Origin: Escallonia rubra
Lineage: Eukaryota; Streptophyta; Magnoliopsida; Escalloniales; Escalloniaceae
Direction: 5' to 3'
DNA: 64,000 nt
NCBI GenBank assembly: GCA_033065855.1
Contig: JAVXUO010002066.1
Span: forward strand, 29,578-93,577
Shown: piece after piece, positions 44,890-58,100 of the stretch
Layout of the letters: the number at the start of each line of letters is the position of its first letter
Numbering within the stretch: position 1 is the stretch's first letter
Notes under the pieces: generated by a model
Seen by the model: the letters and a program-made list of their open reading frames with translations, nothing else
Database searches by the model: none
Told to the model about the DNA's origin: nothing
Program-made: the position numbers and the translations under genes

Positions 44890-46355
44890 ACCGAGTTTTT
44901 GGGCTGGTAGCGCGTGAGGGGCGAAACTAAATTCTTCAGTTTACTAATTGTCAAGATACTACGATACAAATATGAAGCGAATGTCTAATGTATGACACAA
45001 TACAGAACTCAAAGATTTGGCCTTGGTGTGAGACACAGCCATTGAGAGAAAAGTGCGAAAAAACCCTAATTCCCTTTCCACACCCCTTATTCTCTTCCGA
45101 TCTCCGCCACCACCATCGGGTCCCTTCGGTGTGTGGTGGCGTGTTAGCCCTAGTGTGTGGCCTTGTTTTGTGTGTTTTTCTCTTTTATCCAGGATGTGGC
45201 GGTGATCTTGGTCACCAGGAAGGGTGGATCACGTCTGACGGGTGGCAGTGGATCTTATTGGTGGTTATCGATGGGTCTTGGATAGAACCGAGGGTTTCAC
45301 AATCGGCTTTAGTGTGGGAACGGTCGTAAGTCAGCCGATCTGGTGGTGATGGGCAGTGGATTAACGGTTGGTAGTTCGTTTCTCGATTGTATCGGGCGTG
45401 GTGATGTTGGTTGTTGGTGTTTTTGGTTGGGGAGTCTGGTACAAGGGCTTCACTTCTAGGGTTGTTTCCTCCTCCCCCTCCCCTCTTGTGTCAAAAAGGT
45501 TTCGATCGGATGATTCGTGGTGGATGGTGTAGTTGTGATGGTACGGTGTAAGGTGTTAGATTCTGGATGGTTTGGGTTGTAAGGTGGATTGTTGGTGCCG
45601 TTCGGAGCTGCTTGTGGTGATGGTGGTTTGTGAGGTTAATTAACAGCGGCGAAATTCCGGCGGCAGTCAACGGTGGGGACTGGTGATGTGTGGTGCTGAC
45701 GGGGTGTTGAGACGTGGCCTGTCAGTGCCGGTGGAGGCGACGTTGAGGGTTGTCGGATTCCTGTCGGTTGTGATGCTCCATGCGGTGGTGCTGCTCCATG
45801 CTGTGGCATGCCTAGGGACACATGTCATGTTGTTGGACACGTGCTGGTGGGCTAGCAGAAGCTAATGTGACAGGGGGCAGATTTTTTTATTTTGGTATAT
45901 TTATCCTGTTGCGGGAAGAAAAAAAAAAGAGCATCTCATTGGAGGCCATGTTGGCTTTACTTTCTGGTGTAGTGTTATGTTTGTTACTTTGTTGTCTTGT
46001 TTGACCGGTAGTTTCGTATTTGTGATATTTATCGGATATGGTTGATTTTCGTGTAAATATTTGTTATTATCGTTACCTTTATATGTAGTGTGTACTTCAA
46101 CTCTCATTTAGTCATTCTCAGATGGACATATTTTTATTATTTAAATATAAAAAAGAACTAAAAAATTTGACAATTCCTTTTTTATAGGGATGGGGGACCA
46201 CGGTCCCTTTCTATCTTAAGGTGGCTAGGTCCCTAGGTTGAGGACCCAATTACGGAAATCTCGTGTTTAGCATGTAGCACGCTTTGGTTATCAGGCAGCT
46301 TTAGGTGCAACTGTTGTAATAACTTGTTGTATGAACATAATTTTAGTGTAGAAGA
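44890..46355. other. Intergenic, unassigned GT-rich region
   Basis: 45100-45880 is unusually rich in G and T on the plus strand (GGTGGTG, TGGTTGG), with short ORFs on both strands lacking motifs. It could be an old leader of a retroelement. I see no splice structure or conserved domain. Confidence 0.35.
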
Positions 46356-46749
46356 AGACCGAGAGTTTTTCCCTAAATAATACTCTTTTAATACTTAATT
46401 ACCTATCTACTTTATTTTGAAACTTATTTACCCGCATACGACAATTTTGGAAGTCGCAGTTTAGAACCACGACTTTAACCAAGAAAACGTGGTTCAAAAT
46501 CCCATTTTTTAAGCACTATTTTTTTTTTTTACAAATTTTTTTTCTTGAGTTTTTTTAGATTTTCATAAATGATGAAAAAAATGAAAAAGGAAATTAAAAC
46601 GTGGTTTTAGATCACGTTTTCTTCTTTAAAGTCGTGGTTCTAAATTGCGATTTTTAAAAGTATGGTATGCGGGTAAATAAGTTCCACAAGAGAATTGATA
46701 GATAATTAAGTATTAAAATTGTATTATTTAGGAGAAAAACTCGAAGACC
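46356..46749. mobile_element. Fold-back MITE
   Basis: Nearly the whole 394 bp is an inverted repeat. The left arm (GAGAGTTTTTCCCTAAATAA, then TTAATACTTAATTACCTATC, ACTTATTTACCCGCATAC, TTTAGAACCACGACTTTAA, GAAAACGTGGTT) pairs with the right arm in reverse order, around a T-rich centre near 46520-46560. There is no coding capacity. Target duplication not resolved. Confidence 0.75.
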
Positions 46750-46879
46750 AACTCCTCTTTGTTTACAAGTACATGGAAAATCAATCAATTCAAAATAAAT
46801 TAATAGAAGACGGGTTCCTCTTTAGAATGTCACCACGTGTCCTTTTTTAATTCTCAACTTTTTGGAGGTGTCTGAGCTT

Positions 46880-47270
46880 ATCTTAAATTTAGACTTCCAA
46901 TCTTGACTTGAAATTATTGTTACAATTAATCTGGAATATTAACCCACTTATTATACGTTTAATTTGGACTTCCAATCTTGACTTGAAATTATTATTACAA
47001 TTAGTCGATCTAGAATATTAACCCGCTTATTATACCTTGAATTTAGACTTCTAATGTGAACTTCCTACAATTGTTACAATTAATACGAACTTCTAATCCA
47101 CTTAATTATCTTGGATTTCGACTTCTAATCTTGACTTCTTATTATTATTCTTGTCCACTCATTATACTTTTAATTTGGACTTCTAATGTGAACTTCCTAC
47201 TATTGTTACAATCAATACGAACTTCTAATCCACTTATTTTATCTTGAATTTGGACATGTAATCTGGACTT
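46880..47270. repeat. Imperfect tandem repeat of AATTTGGACTTCTAATCTTGACTT units
   Basis: At least five copies at 60-110-bp spacing, with TTACAATTA and ATTAACCC(A/G)CTTATTATA between them. Non-coding. Confidence 0.7.
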
Positions 47271-47732
47271 AAAACTATATTGTTACTATAAACCGATGTT
47301 AGTATCCGTTTGGACATGGATTTGAAGGAAGCCGATGTTAGTATCCGTTTTTGAAGATTCCAGAGCAAATCTTTAAGTGTCTGGCAAGGTGCTTCTACTA
47401 GTTTGTACTACTTGGTGTGTGGCAAGCTATTTGAAGTGTAGCATTGCATGGTTTAAGATACATATATGTTATTCCAGAAAGTCATCCAAGAAGCCAGATT
47501 GCCAGCGCGGGACCTTGAAGCATGCCCACTACTGCAGATATGTCTGCAAACCTTACTACAGATTTGTCTGCAAACTTTATTTCAGCAGTGGAATTTATGA
47601 GCCCATTCTTTGCCAAGCATGTTTGGTCAAAATCTAGGGCAAGACAATTAACCCAAGGTGTCTAGCTGTCTGCTGATGACACAATTCACCCTTTCTTTTC
47701 TCCTGATAGATTTGGGCCACTGTTCGCTAGAA
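47271..47732. other. Spacer with a small kinase-tail relic
   Basis: At about 47511-47545, ACCTTGAAGCATGCCCACTACTGCAGA repeats the sequence at 53706-53735 inside the last kinase exon. A scrap of the receptor-kinase gene has been copied here. Nothing else is recognisable. Confidence 0.5.
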
Positions 47733-47737
47733 CTTTC

Positions 47738-48157
47738 TGATATAACTTAAATATAACTCCCAATAATTGGGGAACACCCGGCGAATCCCAGTCAAACTGG
47801 AAGATTTATGATTATCTTATCAGGATTCTAAAAGAGTCTTTAAAGATTGTGACGTGATCATCGAGGATCCTAACACGATCCTGATTGGATTAGTCCACAG
47901 CCTAGTCCTACTAGGACTCTCCTCCTACAGCTATATAAATGGGTCTACCCCCAGGTATGGAACAATTACACACACAGATACACATTGTGTCTTTTATGCT
48001 TTTTCAGAGTTATTATCCTGTAGCTGCGCTCTGACTTAAGCATCGGAGAGTTCTTCGCCGGGAACCCCACCCCGCGGTCACTCGTTTTCTGTCTTGCAGG
48101 TCATCGGTCCAGGCTCGGGTTCCGCAAAGTACGCGGAGCATATTTTTAGCAGCAACA
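47738..48157 (+). repeat. 5' LTR of non-autonomous LTR element
   Basis: 420 bp with a TATA box at 47932-47940 and the conserved GACTTAAGCATCGGAG block. Confidence 0.93.
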
Positions 48158-50590
48158 GATTGGCGCCATCCGTGGGACCCGTCAGCCTAGCCGTTTGACC
48201 TCAAAATACATGTACGGTTGTACCGCGAATTGTTAGCGACTAATTGTCGAAACTGCTACAGAATCGCCGCCACCGCCGGGTGTCAGAAAATTTCCAGAGC
48301 ATCCACAAAAAGAAAAAAGTTTGCAACAATCTGGCGTTAACTTCTCCGGCCGCCATCGTTCTTATCGGGCAACAACGCTGTTAGTCGCACAACCATCAAC
48401 GTCATGAAGCTGATAGAGCAGCTGCAACGATCAAATTTTTTATTAAAAAAAATAGAGGGAGAAAGCAGGAGAAGCAACGCCACCTTGCGCCAATCGGCGC
48501 AAACCGCCACGAGCGCTAGCCAGAATCAAGCTTGGCACCACCACAGCCACCAGCGTCGTTCGTCCCTCGACGTCGCTGTTCAACCAGAGCAGCGCACCAG
48601 GAGACCCACGTCATCGCTATGGTGTCGCCATTTTGTTGCCCCGTCGCCCGCTAGATCCTCTCCATCACGACGACAAGCAACGCGCCGCCACGGCGCCATT
48701 GCCTCACTTTTACTGCCTCACTGCTGTGTCACCACCCTACTGTCAATAAGGGGCTGGCACTGTCACCCTTCCAGCTCTCGATCTGCCTCACCACGGCCAT
48801 GGGTAAAGCATCGCCGCAGTCCACCGCCAGCTATGGCCATGGCCACCGATTCCACGCCCCGCTACAACGAAGACACCTCGCCGACAGCGTGCCGGCCCAG
48901 ACTTCGATGAGTAGCGCCCCCGACGTCGCCATCAACAATGGCTACTAGATTAGCGCTGCCTCACCGGTTGACCCCCATCAACGGTCACCAGTGCCACCGC
49001 AAAACTTGGAAAGGCACCGCCGTACCCGGTGCAACATTACTTAACGGCTCCATCGTCAACATCGCGACGAGCACCATCACCACCGCGACGAGCTGCCTGA
49101 ACATCGCCGCCTCACTCCAGAAAGAACATCACCACCGTGGCAGGCACCCACGGGAAAAGCACCGGCGCTGCACCATAGCGGCCTCAACTCCATTCTGTCC
49201 TTTGTTCCATGGAGGAGGAACCGCCGCAGCAAAGAACTCCGTGCAAATCTGCGCCACCTCGTCCACCCATGCTCCTGATCTGTGACCATGTGACGGCTCC
49301 ACCGCGACCTCCCCGCGCATCGCGGTGTCCCCCATCGTGGCGTCGCCGACATGCCAGCCGCTGCTTCTTTGTTAAAGAAGAGAAAGGGTAGACCCGGTCT
49401 AAATCAGGTGAAACCCTTCCTTTTGAATTTTGCATTCCAGCCCAGTAAAAATGCATATTAATACTTAGACCCACGAAGTCTTATTTATTGGACTTAGGCC
49501 GCATGCTTTCTAAAGCATTAGGCTTTTAAAGGAAAAAGGCCAATTAAAATTCGAGACTCCTATTAGGGTCTCATTTATATAACATGTGCATTACATTTTT
49601 TAAATATCTATGCATATTTTACATGCACCGTCGCGTCAATGAAAATGAGGCAGCTACGCTTTTAGGCACTAACAAGCCTCCTTAAAGGCTGTTTCTTGTG
49701 CTCTTCTTTAACCTAGACCTATGTAATTTATGGTTTAACATTATGCAATTGCGTCAATTCATGCAAGCACGTCACAAGTCAGGGCATGCAACTCTTATGG
49801 CATATTAAGCTCACTTGCGACACGCAGTGCAGCGCACCCTGTCGTCTAACCGACAAAACCTTAATGGGTCCACGGTGTTGAACACTATTCTTAATTCTGT
49901 GTTAAAAACATAGTTGCATTTTATATGCTTTATTGCTTCAGAAGCTGTTTTTCAGTCACGTACTTTTATTTCTTGTAAGGGTTTAAACTACGCCTGCAAG
50001 TATTAACAGTGACGTATAAATCGCTTCGTAAAGCAAGGAGCAAATTCATAGCACCCTGTGACTTGAAGTCACGTCTAGGGTTTCTGCTGCAGCATCCTAC
50101 CGACTCAGCATTACCTATTGTCTCTTGATATTTGGTCACACAGTGACCTCGATCAGTAAATCAGAGCACTTCGCCAATAGCATCGCTAATATGGATGGAA
50201 CAACTGCAAGCTCAAGCTCATGCAACCAAGCAAACTGAATCTAGTTGCTTCTCAGTAAATCGATTAAATTCGACAACTTATCTACTGATCATCAGTGACA
50301 TCTTGCTCAGACGGAGTCCATGCCCTCTAGCTTTATGTGCACGTCCAGTCAAGCAGGCAGATATGGTCTTCTATATTGCTCGTACAGGTCTTCTTGCAAT
50401 CGGGCCCAACATATGGGCTTAAAAGCCGTCTTTATATATCCACGCCTTCTCAAAGGCCGGGGGTTTTTATATTTTATGAGATCATACAGGCTTAATGCCT
50501 TATGTCTTATCAGACAGTAATGTTCGCCACAACGACCATATTACGGGCTCCATGACCTGCGACGTCTTATTTAGCACCGCGGCAACAAGG
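48158..50590 (+). other. Non-coding interior of the LTR element
   Basis: 48240-49390 is C/G-rich with CACCACCG- and CGTCGCC-type triplets that open long spurious frames in several registers on both strands. 49400-50590 is mixed sequence. No gag or zinc-knuckle pattern is visible. Confidence 0.65.
48161..48178 (+). other. Primer-binding-site candidate
   Basis: TGGCGCCATCCGTGGGA starts three bases after the LTR. The TGGCGCC start is usual for plant LTR elements of the Ty3/gypsy type. Confidence 0.6.
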
Positions 50591-50594
50591 ACAA

Positions 50595-50945
50595 GAAACC
50601 CCCGAGGGCACATATGATGAGAATTCTAAGTTCCGTCAAACCCCCAAGGGCGCGTACAACGAGGACTCTAAAGTTTCGTTAAACCCCCGAGGGCGCGTAC
50701 GACGAGAACTCTAAGTTCCGTCAAACCCCCAAGGGCGCGTACAACGAGGACTCTAAGTTCCGTCAAACCCCCAAGGGCGCGTACGATGAGAACTCTTAAA
50801 TTTCGTCAAACCCTCAAGGGTAATTGCATGAGCTCCGGCTCTATCCGCCCCCGAGGGCGTGTATGACGAGAATTCTTAAATTTCGTCGAACCCTCGAGGG
50901 TAGTTGCATGAGCTCCGCGCTTCACCAGCCCTCTGGGGCGGTCCC
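50595..50945. repeat. Tandem repeat of about 42 bp (CCCCCAAGGGCGCGTACGACGAG)
   Basis: Six to seven copies of AAACCCCC(A/G)AGGGCGCGTAC(A/G)ACGAG…ACTCTAAGTTCCGTC, the last two longer and diverged. It lies in the 3' interior of the LTR element. Confidence 0.85.
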
Positions 50946-51610
50946 TCGAGGGACGAACACCCCCAAGGGTGATAGGATAGAGCTCAAGTTCTATCCGAAC
51001 GGTGATAGAGCTCAAGTTCTAACCCGTGAAACGGCAAAGGACTATGGGACTTCATCCCCCCACCATTCTTTGTCAATTCAAAACCCAGCCAAGCGTGAGT
51101 GCGAGGCTTCTTTGCCAGCTCTTAGCTGATGATAAGAGTTCGCGACAAAGTAAAATGCAAGCATGATGTGGTCGGCTCGAGCTCAAGAACACACACTTGC
51201 GCAAAATGAACACCCTCCAAAGGAGAGGTGACCCCTCGAGGGGACATTCAAACACTTAGCACATGCAACAACTTGCATGCACAGCTTTGTGTCATCCTCC
51301 GAGAGAGGCTACCGTGGGGCACGGCCCCTAAAGGATCTCGAGATCCCATGATTCGTCTTTCTAAAGATGATTCCGAATAGCCTGCTCAGGCGACATTCTA
51401 AGACTTGGCTCTCGAGAGCTAGGATTCTAGCACTCTACTTGGGCAAAGTTCCAAGGCTTAAGCTCCCGCTTAGGTCAGAGCACATGGAGGAGAGAAATAT
51501 TGCTACCCCTACAAGTGGATGAGAATCACTTACAAATCTGATGCGTGTCTCTAGACACCAGGTATAAACTTCCTCAGCCAAACATTTTAGCTAAGGAAGT
51601 GGGGGGCTTA
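50946..51610 (+). other. 3' interior of the LTR element to the polypurine tract
   Basis: Moderately GC-rich, with no ORF with recognisable motifs. It ends in AAGTGGGGGGCTTA just before the 3' LTR. Confidence 0.6.
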
Positions 51611-52031
51611 TGATATAACTTAAATATAATTCCCAATAATTGGGGAACACCCGGCGAATCCCAGTTAAACTGGAAGATTTATGATTATCTTATCAGGATT
51701 CTAAAAGAGTCTTTAAAGATTGTGACGTGATCATCGAGGATCCTAACACGATCCTGATTGGATTAGTCCACAGCCTAGTCCTACTAGGACTCTCCTCCTA
51801 CAGCTATATAAAGGGGTCTACCCCCCAGGTATGGAACAATTACACACACAGATACACATTGTGTCTTTTATGCTTTTTCAGAGTTATTATCCTGTAGCTG
51901 CGCTCTGACTTAAGCATCGGAGAGTTCTTCGCCGGGAACCCCACCCCGCTGTCACTCGTTTTCTGTCTTGCAGGTCATCGGTCCAGGCTCGGGTTCCGCA
52001 AAGTACGCGGAGCATATTTTTAGCAGCAACA
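51611..52031 (+). repeat. 3' LTR of non-autonomous LTR element
   Basis: 421 bp with its TATA box at 51805-51813. Differences from the 5' LTR include AAATGGG/AAAGGGG and CCGCGG/CCGCTG. Confidence 0.93.
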
Positions 52032-52036
52032 CTTTT

Positions 52037-53462
52037 GATATAGAAACAATTTATGGTCACATAAATATCAACAAACTGAGATGCACTATTCTAAGATCCG
52101 GTGGTAGAATTACATGATAGTGTGTGTGGTGACGTTGAGCATAAGTTAAATATGCTGGAGTCTCTTCACTGTTATAACTCCTTCATTTCTTTCGCTCCAT
52201 CTTGTTTCTTCACATACATACAAAAAAAAAAAAAAAAACAGAAGGAAAAAACCGAAATGTTAGAATACAGCAAGATTGATGCTATTTACACACCCTTTTT
52301 TACTACTTACACATCCCTCCATTTACGTTTCTCATGAAAAGCATGAATAGGTACAACAATTTAACTTTGCAACCAAAAAAATTTGACGGGTTACCCTACC
52401 ATAATTTTTTATTGGTATTAACAGTTTACGGATTATTGCTAAATATACAGTCTAATTCTTTGACTGTCCAAATTGAATATGTCCTCGCCCAATCATATCT
52501 TATGTTCAGGTCTAATTTGAATTATGTCTTTTATAGTGGATGCTCACATTCTCTAAGGGGCTGGTCACCAGATTCTGGGTGTTTGCTTCATCTTCTTTAT
52601 AGGGTTTATCTTCTTCAGCTGTCCAAATGTACTGCGCCTTAAAGGAACAATACACAAGTGCACTTGATCTTTTGCTCAATGTCTTCAGCTGCCCAAATGT
52701 ATTGCGCCTTAAAGGAAAAATGCTTATGTGCAATTGATTTTTTGGTCGATGTTACCGATAACTGTATTGATTAACTTTGGCTATTCCTTCCACATGAAGA
52801 GGAATCATTAAGAAAACTCGAAAAACAATGTAGTCCATGCATCATTTTTGTGGAGAATGTAATGATAAATGAATATGACCCGGGTAAGTAACATTTTGTT
52901 TCCTTATTTTTATGTGTTTTTTCAAGAGATTGGGTGTCTCGTTTTGTGCCAATATAAGCACTTATTAAGAGTTGATTTTCGAATGGGCACTCAACTAGAT
53001 TACATTGTCTAGATTAATGACTTGCCCTTTTATTCTTTTCGCAAAAAGAATGAATCTCCAGCTTGCCATACACATTGCGCCGTTGGCACTCAACTAGATT
53101 ACATTGTCTAGTGCATTATTTGCAATTTTCTTTTGAGATTTCCGATCTTGCATTCCTGCATGATTTAGGGGTAATCTTAATGCAACAAGAAATATTTGAC
53201 TGAATTGTCAGAAAATTTCCAGGAAAATATATACATATCACACAATGTTTCTTAGCAATAGGCATTTTAGGTGACGAGTTTCTTTCACCATCTTGAGGAT
53301 AACTGTTATTATGCAACATACAAAGAAGAATCAACACATAATAGCAAAATTATGTGTCGGTTCAACGCGTCGAGGAATTGCAAGCATTGACTTACCTTAG
53401 TCGACTACTCACCAGCAGTAAAATTCCTCGGTTGGCAAAGGACAGCTATAATCACTCTTTTG
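52037..53462. other. 3' flank of the receptor-kinase gene, homologous to 6830-9480
   Basis: Contains the same tandemly duplicated CAGCTGCCCAAATGTA block (52608-52755). At 53045-53090 a short RING1-like piece can be read (ESPACHTHCA). GGCACTCAACTAGATTACAT occurs twice (about 53000 and 53088). Poly-A at 52222-52238. No gene. Confidence 0.55.
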
Positions 53463-55125
53463 CTATGGAAAATGAAGATCGACTTTGTACAGATCAGAGG
53501 AACGAGCAAGGGCTTCAGTTTCATTGCGTGCTGCATAAGATGTGGAGGAAGAGTCATTGCGTGTTACATCAGATGAATGAGCAAGCGCTTCAGTTTCACT
53601 TGCATTATCTGGTCGCATCTCATTATATGTGTCACTCAGGGATTGAAACATCAAGTCATCACCATAGATACTTGGATCCATGTTTACTTCCTGAACGCTG
53701 ATATGACCTTGAAGCATGCCCACTACTGCAGACATCATGGGCCTAAGCGCGGGAGATGGATTAGCACATAGCAGAGCAACCTTGATCATTCTTATTGCCT
53801 CCTTTTTGTCGAAATTTGAACCCAACCTTGGATCCATTAGCTCCATCAAACTTCCCTTTCGTTGTAGGACAAAAGCCTGAAATGAAATAAACCATGAGAC
53901 ATGCTAAGCTCCACACCACCACAATGGCAATGGATATAACCAAACAAAGCTGAAATGCTAAAAGGCAGGCGCTCTTACCCAGTCGAGAAGACAAACATAG
54001 TCCTCACTGGGACGATATTTCACGTTGTTCTTTCCAGCAACTATCTCAAGTGCAACCACCCCAAAACTATAGACGTCTGCTTTGTAGGTTAAGTGACCCC
54101 ATAGTGCATATTCTGGTGCCATGTAACCTCTGCAGCAATGGTTTCACAAAGCCGAAGTAACCACGTATTAGTCTTATATTTCTTTTGAATGAGCAACTTC
54201 AAATTAAGCAACAAAATTTAAGAATCTACTTGGAGAAGGAAGAAAATGACATCTTACATTGTTCCAGCAACTCTAGTGCTAATGTGGGTATTTTCCTCTT
54301 CATCAAGCTTGGCCAAACCGAAGTCCGATATCTTTGCGTTAAGATCACTATCAAGCAGTACATTGGTGGCTTTGATGTCTCTATGAACAATTTTTAGAGG
54401 AGATTCCTCATGCAGATACACCAACCCTTTTGCTATGCCAATACAAATTCTTTGTCTGGAAGGCCAATCTAAATATGAAGGCGATCCCTCTTGACCTGAT
54501 ATTTTCAAAAGTAGCACAACCAAATATTACTAAATGTAACAAGAAATGAACAGATTAGCAGTTTGTGGAAAATTATCATTTTGTTTCTTACTAAATTTGA
54601 TTAAGCTAATGTAAGTAGTCACTTAAAACATTGACTTACCGAATAGAGCATGGGCGAGGCTATTATTCTCCATGTACTCGTACACCAACAGTAAGTGCTT
54701 GCCTTCTATACAGCATCCGTACAACCTTACAAGATTTGGGTGTTGTGAACCAGAAATCATGGCTATTTCATTGACAAATTCACGACTTCCTTGCTTTGAT
54801 TTCGAAGAAAGCTCCTTAACAGCAATTACTGTGCCATCTAACAATAGACCCTGTCATTGAAACAGAAGTGGCGGATTTAAGTAAACCTCTTATTGCTGAG
54901 GTCTTATCTTCAAATTTCATAATCACATGAACGCCAAATGATTAAGTGCAAAAAATACAGAAATAGAAAAACGAAGAAAAGCAAAATGAAATTAGTTGCT
55001 AAATACCTTGTAGACAGAACCAAAACCACCTTCTCCGAGCTTATTTGCAGCGTCGAAGTTGTTTGTAGCAGCTTTAATCTGCCTATATGTAAATAAGCCA
55101 GTCTGCAAATCTAATTGTCTCAGAT
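53463..55125 (-). CDS. Receptor kinase exons 18-22: kinase domain and tail, intact frame
   Basis: Exons 55007-55125, 54640-54850, 54258-54495, 53979-54129 and 53463-53876 join in frame. Kinase motifs are complete: [16 protein letters not shown] (ATP lysine), [14 protein letters not shown] (RD catalytic loop), [37 protein letters not shown] and DPRLG in subdomain XI. A Ser-rich tail ends LHFP and stop TAG. The contrast with the decayed copy at 9487-12213 suggests this half has stayed under constraint longer or was duplicated earlier. Confidence 0.92.
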
Positions 55126-58100
55126 CTGTAGAAGAACAAGTTAAGCATATGAAGTGCTTCTGAAAGTTTATGAAGCACTAACTGCATCTTCATCTGTCCA
55201 ACGTCTTGCTCTTTATCTAAAGTAATTTCTTCTTGAGTAATGAGAACTAGGAAATTGTGAAGTCCCTAAGACGGTGGTTGTATTTACTTGACAATGTGAG
55301 AATTGAATTGCTATTGTACTATAAAATGAGTTTACTAAAAACGGTCATTGTACATCATACTGCAATTCATGTTCCCACAATGATAATAAAATTTTGGTAC
55401 TTCCTTGCGAACCGAACTGTATTGAGACGGTAAAGTTACAATACCTTGTTCCCTTGATCTTGATCTTCTGCCTCCTAAATGTCCACTCCACCAAGCAATA
55501 CCAATAAGTGAGAGAATGGGGCATAACCCTGAAGCCAAAACTCCAATAGCAATGATTATCTTCTTTTTTCTATTGTCAGGAGGCTTGAAATCTAAAAAAC
55601 AGCAAAACAGACGCACTACGATGTCAAATGATTTTAGTACATGCAGTTTTTTCTTCCATGATTATATCGAACTATTCAAGTTGGATCAAAAGTCAGAAAC
55701 CAGAAATAATCTCAAACTGATGTCAGGATGGACACACGTACAGTAAAAGGAGAAGGACTAACCAGACTCTATTGAAATAGCAGATACCAGAAGGCCATAA
55801 ATTCCTGGAACCGGGATAGTGTTTGTCCCTTTCCCAGTGTACTGAAAGCGGATTTCTAAGATTTTATCACTCACAACTGCTTTAAATATTCTTTTCACGG
55901 CCTTATCAACCCCATGTGCTTCATTTTTGATATCAAAGTCCTTCAGTTTCCGTTCAGCCTGTCAAAAGCTATTGCATTGCAATCATTGAGATTTCTACTT
56001 CTTCCCTCCAAAAAATTAAGTTTCTAATTCTTTTGACTTCTCAAGTAAATTTCAAATATATATTTCTAGTCTTCTAAACACTTAAGATGTCAAAAGCGTC
56101 TCATTTATAAAGGGACGGAGGTAATACTATGTACTAAAAGATGTGGTAGATGATGTTTTAAGCTACCTGTATATAAACATCAAAGACTCGTCTTCCAAGG
56201 CTCTGATAAGATTGATTGTCTCTGAAAATTATCTCCGCAAAGTGAAGCGTGACAGTATAGTTTCCATTTGCTAAGCAACGGGCATAATAAGTGAGAGATA
56301 AAGGAGAGAGCCGAGCTGTTGTGTACAATTCAGAGTCACTCATCCTTAGAACAGAAACGTTTTTTGCTGTGTATTCATTTGATGTGGATAGACGGTCCCA
56401 AAATTGTCCAGTGCTGCTAGTACCCCAATTTTTGGGGGAAGGATTAAATTTTGCTTCACCTGTTGAGTTTTGATCCGCTTCATACGTTGTCTTTCCAATG
56501 GTAGTCGTGCTTCCACCGCAATTAATGTGCAATGCATACATATCTATGGAAAAAGGAACACGTACTAATTGTTGATTAACAATTAACAATAAAAGTGATA
56601 GAAGAAGAGAACGGGAAGCCCTTTGTTGTACAATATTGTTTAATCAGAAACTCTATACTCATTATGCCCGACAACAACAGAGTCCATTTTACATTTTTGG
56701 AAAATAGGATTTTAAATTAAATGCTTAAATGCTCGCCAGCATATTTGTTTTCCCCTTCATTTGATATGGCAACTAATCCTTTTTTAAATAATGTTTACCG
56801 TTGGAGACAACTTTATTACATAAAATCAACAAGTTTGTGCAAAATTTTAGAAGTTATTTGCTTACCCGTTGAACAAGGACTCAGGCATCTACCAAGTACT
56901 CTGGATCAAATCACACAGAAAAAGGACAATTAAGCAAAGTGCCTATCTAGTAAACTAAACCAAGCTTTAATCAACTAATTGTTACTAAAAGATGATTTTA
57001 TCTTACGAGTGGTTCCTTCCAGAAAAGCTTCTGTACAAATTTCTGATGAAACCACGGAAGGCAACTCTTAGTTGAACTTCTACTCAAATCGAACATAGAA
57101 GAGTACATGTTGCACAAGAGGCTTACAAGGTTTCTGGACAATAATCCAATGGCACAGAGCTTTCCGAAAAATTGTTGTAAGAAAGATCTATATTCCTGCA
57201 GGCAAGCATATGAGTTTAATCATACTTGGTAGAATATATGTGAAGAAGATCATGTGACTTATGTCAAACTAGAAATGAAAATAGATAAGTGTGGAAGATT
57301 TAAGTCAAAGAGATGTTTGAGACATTTGCACGCACTGAAAAAAAAAAAGGTTGTATTTGGTTCGGGGCCTTTGACACTAGCAAGCGTCTGTACCCCTGCG
57401 TACCAAACAGTTTTAACAGTACATATCTTGCAGTGTATCTCCGGTAAAGGTTTATGAAGAGTGAGCCATTGCTAGAGAGAGAAGCATTTGACTTGAGGGC
57501 TCAGCGTCAAGATTGTTCAGGATGGAAAAGCAATAAACACAACAAGAGCCAAGCAGAGCCACACAAGATGGTATAATCAATATCATCGTTTCTTAGGTCC
57601 AGAACCAATCCCACCAACGGACAATGCCTCCCAGAAAAGGGTAGCTAGCTAGGTACTCTCGACATCCTTGTCAGATTCATGGAAGGATACTTCCAAACTC
57701 GACACAACAAATTTGGTTCAGGGTAGATTTGTTGGCATGCATGTACAACCATAATCTCTGATATTAGAAGCATGAGCACCAACTTATACAAGATAAACAT
57801 ACCATTGATCAGTAGCTCTGTCCTTGACCCATTTCAGAATAGGCCCTGTTAGGATGTTGCCAGTCAGATACCTAAAATATGAAACATGAAATTCACATCA
57901 TGTTTTTAATACTCCAAACACGATGCAGACTGAAACAAGGTTGGAAATCAAGAAAAATCAGATAAATTAAGAAGAAGTGGAAGCTATCAATTTACAACCT
58001 TTTTGCATATCCCTCGTCTATCTATCTATATGGACACATATATAAAAGCACATACGGATTTAAATGACTAATCTTTTTTTGTTTCCCTTAAAGTACCTTT

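Larger units (their letters stand above)
47738..52031 (+). mobile_element. Non-autonomous LTR retrotransposon (LARD-like), 4.3 kb
   Basis: LTRs 47738-48157 and 51611-52031 start TGATATAA and end AGCAGCAACA. They differ at about five positions in 420. The flanks CTTTC (47733-47737) and CTTTT (52032-52036) look like a 5-bp target duplication with one change. A primer-binding-site candidate is at 48161-48178 and a G-rich polypurine tract at 51597-51608. The 3.45-kb interior contains no gag, protease, integrase or reverse-transcriptase motif, so mobilisation must have depended on another element. Confidence 0.92.

Noticed and set aside
44878..44910. LINE target-site duplication
   Set aside because: The sequence after the A-run (CACCGAGTTTTTGGG) has no match near 24400-24560, so no duplication is claimed.
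44988..45329. 113-codon ORF after the LINE
   Set aside because: No motif, biased GT-rich composition, no splice signals or neighbour support.
48404..49474. Long Pro/His/Arg-rich ORFs in the LTR element, possibly gag
   Set aside because: They are open on both strands because of C/G triplet bias. There is no zinc knuckle or gag motif.
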